DNA of 64,000 nt from DATASD01 sp035478835 (GTDB lineage: Bacteria; Patescibacteriota; Saccharimonadia; Saccharimonadales; UBA4665), in contig DATIJH010000009.1 in assembly GCA_035478835.1 (NCBI GenBank), positions 248,001-312,000 of the forward strand, given 5' to 3'. Each line of letters starts with the position of its first letter. Positions within the stretch are counted from its first letter, which is position 1. This document shows positions 63,345 to 64,000 of the stretch, in pieces. The notes beneath the pieces were generated by a model, which worked only from the letters and a program-made list of their open reading frames with translations, was not told the origin of the DNA and did not search any database. The position numbers and the translations under genes were made by a program.

Positions 63345-63353
63345 GAGTGCTAA
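63327..63353. promoter_or_regulatory. CIRCE element (HrcA operator)
   Basis: TTAGCACTC, nine bases, GAGTGCTAA: an exact match to the CIRCE consensus. HrcA bound here would cover the -35 of clpP and release it on heat or protein-folding stress. Confidence 0.95.
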
Positions 63354-63389
63354 TTATTTCCGCAGCCTGAGTGGCATGGCCTACAATTT

Positions 63390-63791
63390 CTAGACGACGA
63401 GCGGCGTTGGCTGCTGCAGGTTGGCGTGCTCGTGCGTGACGCGCATGGCCTCGTAAAAATTGAGCGCTGCATGGTGTACATCATCCGGGAATCCTGCTTC
63501 CGCAATTGCACCGATCGATGCAGCAATATCATGCATGCGTTGCTTGGTAAAGTGAGCGTGGAGCTCTGCCGAGCGCATCCTCGGATCTTCTTCACGGGCT
63601 TCATAAACTGCACGGTGTGCCGATTGCTCGGTAGCTTGAAGACTCTCACCTTCCAGCACGGGCGCCCTTCCCATGTTTATTGTCGACCCTAGGTACGGTG
63701 GTCGCTCGAATGAGCTAGGCTTCTCCCCGGCGTTAATTATTGGACCAGTAAAATATGCAGCGCCGCTCGGGACGCGTTCTGTTGTACTCAT
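63390..63791 (-). CDS. Hypothetical protein
   Basis: 133 residues, soluble. The N-terminal third is Gly/Pro-rich and probably disordered; the rest is helical and rich in Glu/His/Ala. GAAGGAAG precedes the ATG, with TATATT further up. It separates clpP from the probable trigger factor gene. Confidence 0.5.
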   Translation of the reverse strand: MSTTERVPSGAAYFTGPIINAGEKPSSFERPPYLGSTINMGRAPVLEGESLQATEQSAHRAVYEAREEDPRMRSAELHAHFTKQRMHDIAASIGAIAEAGFPDDVHHAALNFYEAMRVTHEHANLQQPTPLVV

Positions 63792-63851
63792 GATTTTCTT
63801 CCTTCACGAGCAATATACGCCTACTATGTGTAGGTTACAAGTAATCTAGGG

Positions 63852-64000
63852 TTACTTTTTTGACAACACTGCGTTTTTGACGTGGTCGAGGGTTTTTTCG
63901 CTGCGGATGCGCGAGGCAATTTCGCGGGCGGTTTCCGGCTTGTCGAGCTCAGCCTGCATGGCTGCGTCCGGATATTGGGCCTTGAGGAGTTCTACGCGAG
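63852..64000 (-). CDS. tig: C-terminal end of probable trigger factor
   Basis: The last 49 codons are visible, starting RVELLKAQYPD and ending TLDHVKNAVLSKK. The helical, charged pattern with IASRIRSEKTLDHV resembles the C-terminal arm of trigger factor, and tig commonly lies upstream of clpP in bacteria. The call depends mainly on context because only the tail is present. Confidence 0.5.
   Translation of the reverse strand, partial: RVELLKAQYPDAAMQAELDKPETAREIASRIRSEKTLDHVKNAVLSKK

Overview
This window reads as a chromosomal segment from a Patescibacteria/CPR bacterium, most likely Candidatus Saccharibacteria (TM7). The evidence is moderately high GC, very compact spacing, many lineage-specific short proteins, normal use of TGA as a stop codon (so not Gracilibacteria or Absconditabacteria), and a ribosomal cluster that lacks rpmD (L30), a CPR hallmark. 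No CRISPR array, phage, IS element or replication origin was seen.

Region 1 (1-12.8 kb) is an accessory and cell-surface block. It holds a 5'-truncated unknown gene, a lipoprotein, a secreted PIG-L deacetylase with a beta-propeller, a secreted GH43-like propeller protein, a 2H phosphoesterase, a VIT1/CCC1 transporter, two HAD phosphatases, a CHAP amidase, a YggT-like membrane protein with a small partner of unknown function, and a GT2-polysaccharide deacetylase fusion. Region 2 (12.9-20.7 kb) holds a membrane-anchored protein, an FMN reductase, glutamate dehydrogenase, and a tight GT4-GH57-GH15 cluster for alpha-glucan metabolism. Region 3 (20.7-26.5 kb) holds rpmG, a tRNA-Thr/Tyr/Thr cluster that keeps the ancestral thrU-tyrU-thrT order, small orphans, and a trpS-rluD-holB-TPR operon.

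Region 4 (26.6-61.1 kb) is the str-S10-spc-alpha supercluster, all on the minus strand and in ancestral order: rpoB, rpoC, rpsL, rpsG, fusA, tuf, rpsJ, then rplC through rplO, secY, infA through rpsI. Almost every operon boundary carries inserted unrelated genes: two orphans between rpsG and fusA, a PLP enzyme and an orphan between fusA and tuf, a PfkB kinase and several unknowns between rpsJ and rplC, and an FkbM methyltransferase between rplO and secY. Genes inside the operons mostly overlap by one base (TAATG) and carry AAGGAG-type ribosome binding sites. Region 5 (61.2-64 kb) holds two small unknown or GNAT-like genes, clpP under a perfect CIRCE element, an orphan, and the 3' end of a probable trigger factor gene.

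The main window-wide observation is that many stand-alone genes have a -10 hexamer ending exactly 6-7 nt before the ATG, which predicts leaderless mRNAs; operon-internal genes use Shine-Dalgarno sites. The rule also corrects several start codons. Other observations are unusual substitutions in core machinery: RpoC has lost both zinc sites and has a divergent trigger loop, EF-G has NKIN in place of NKxD, S12 has Pro at the Lys88 position, and RpoB has Asn at the His526 position. There are also several strong inverted repeats with no assigned function.
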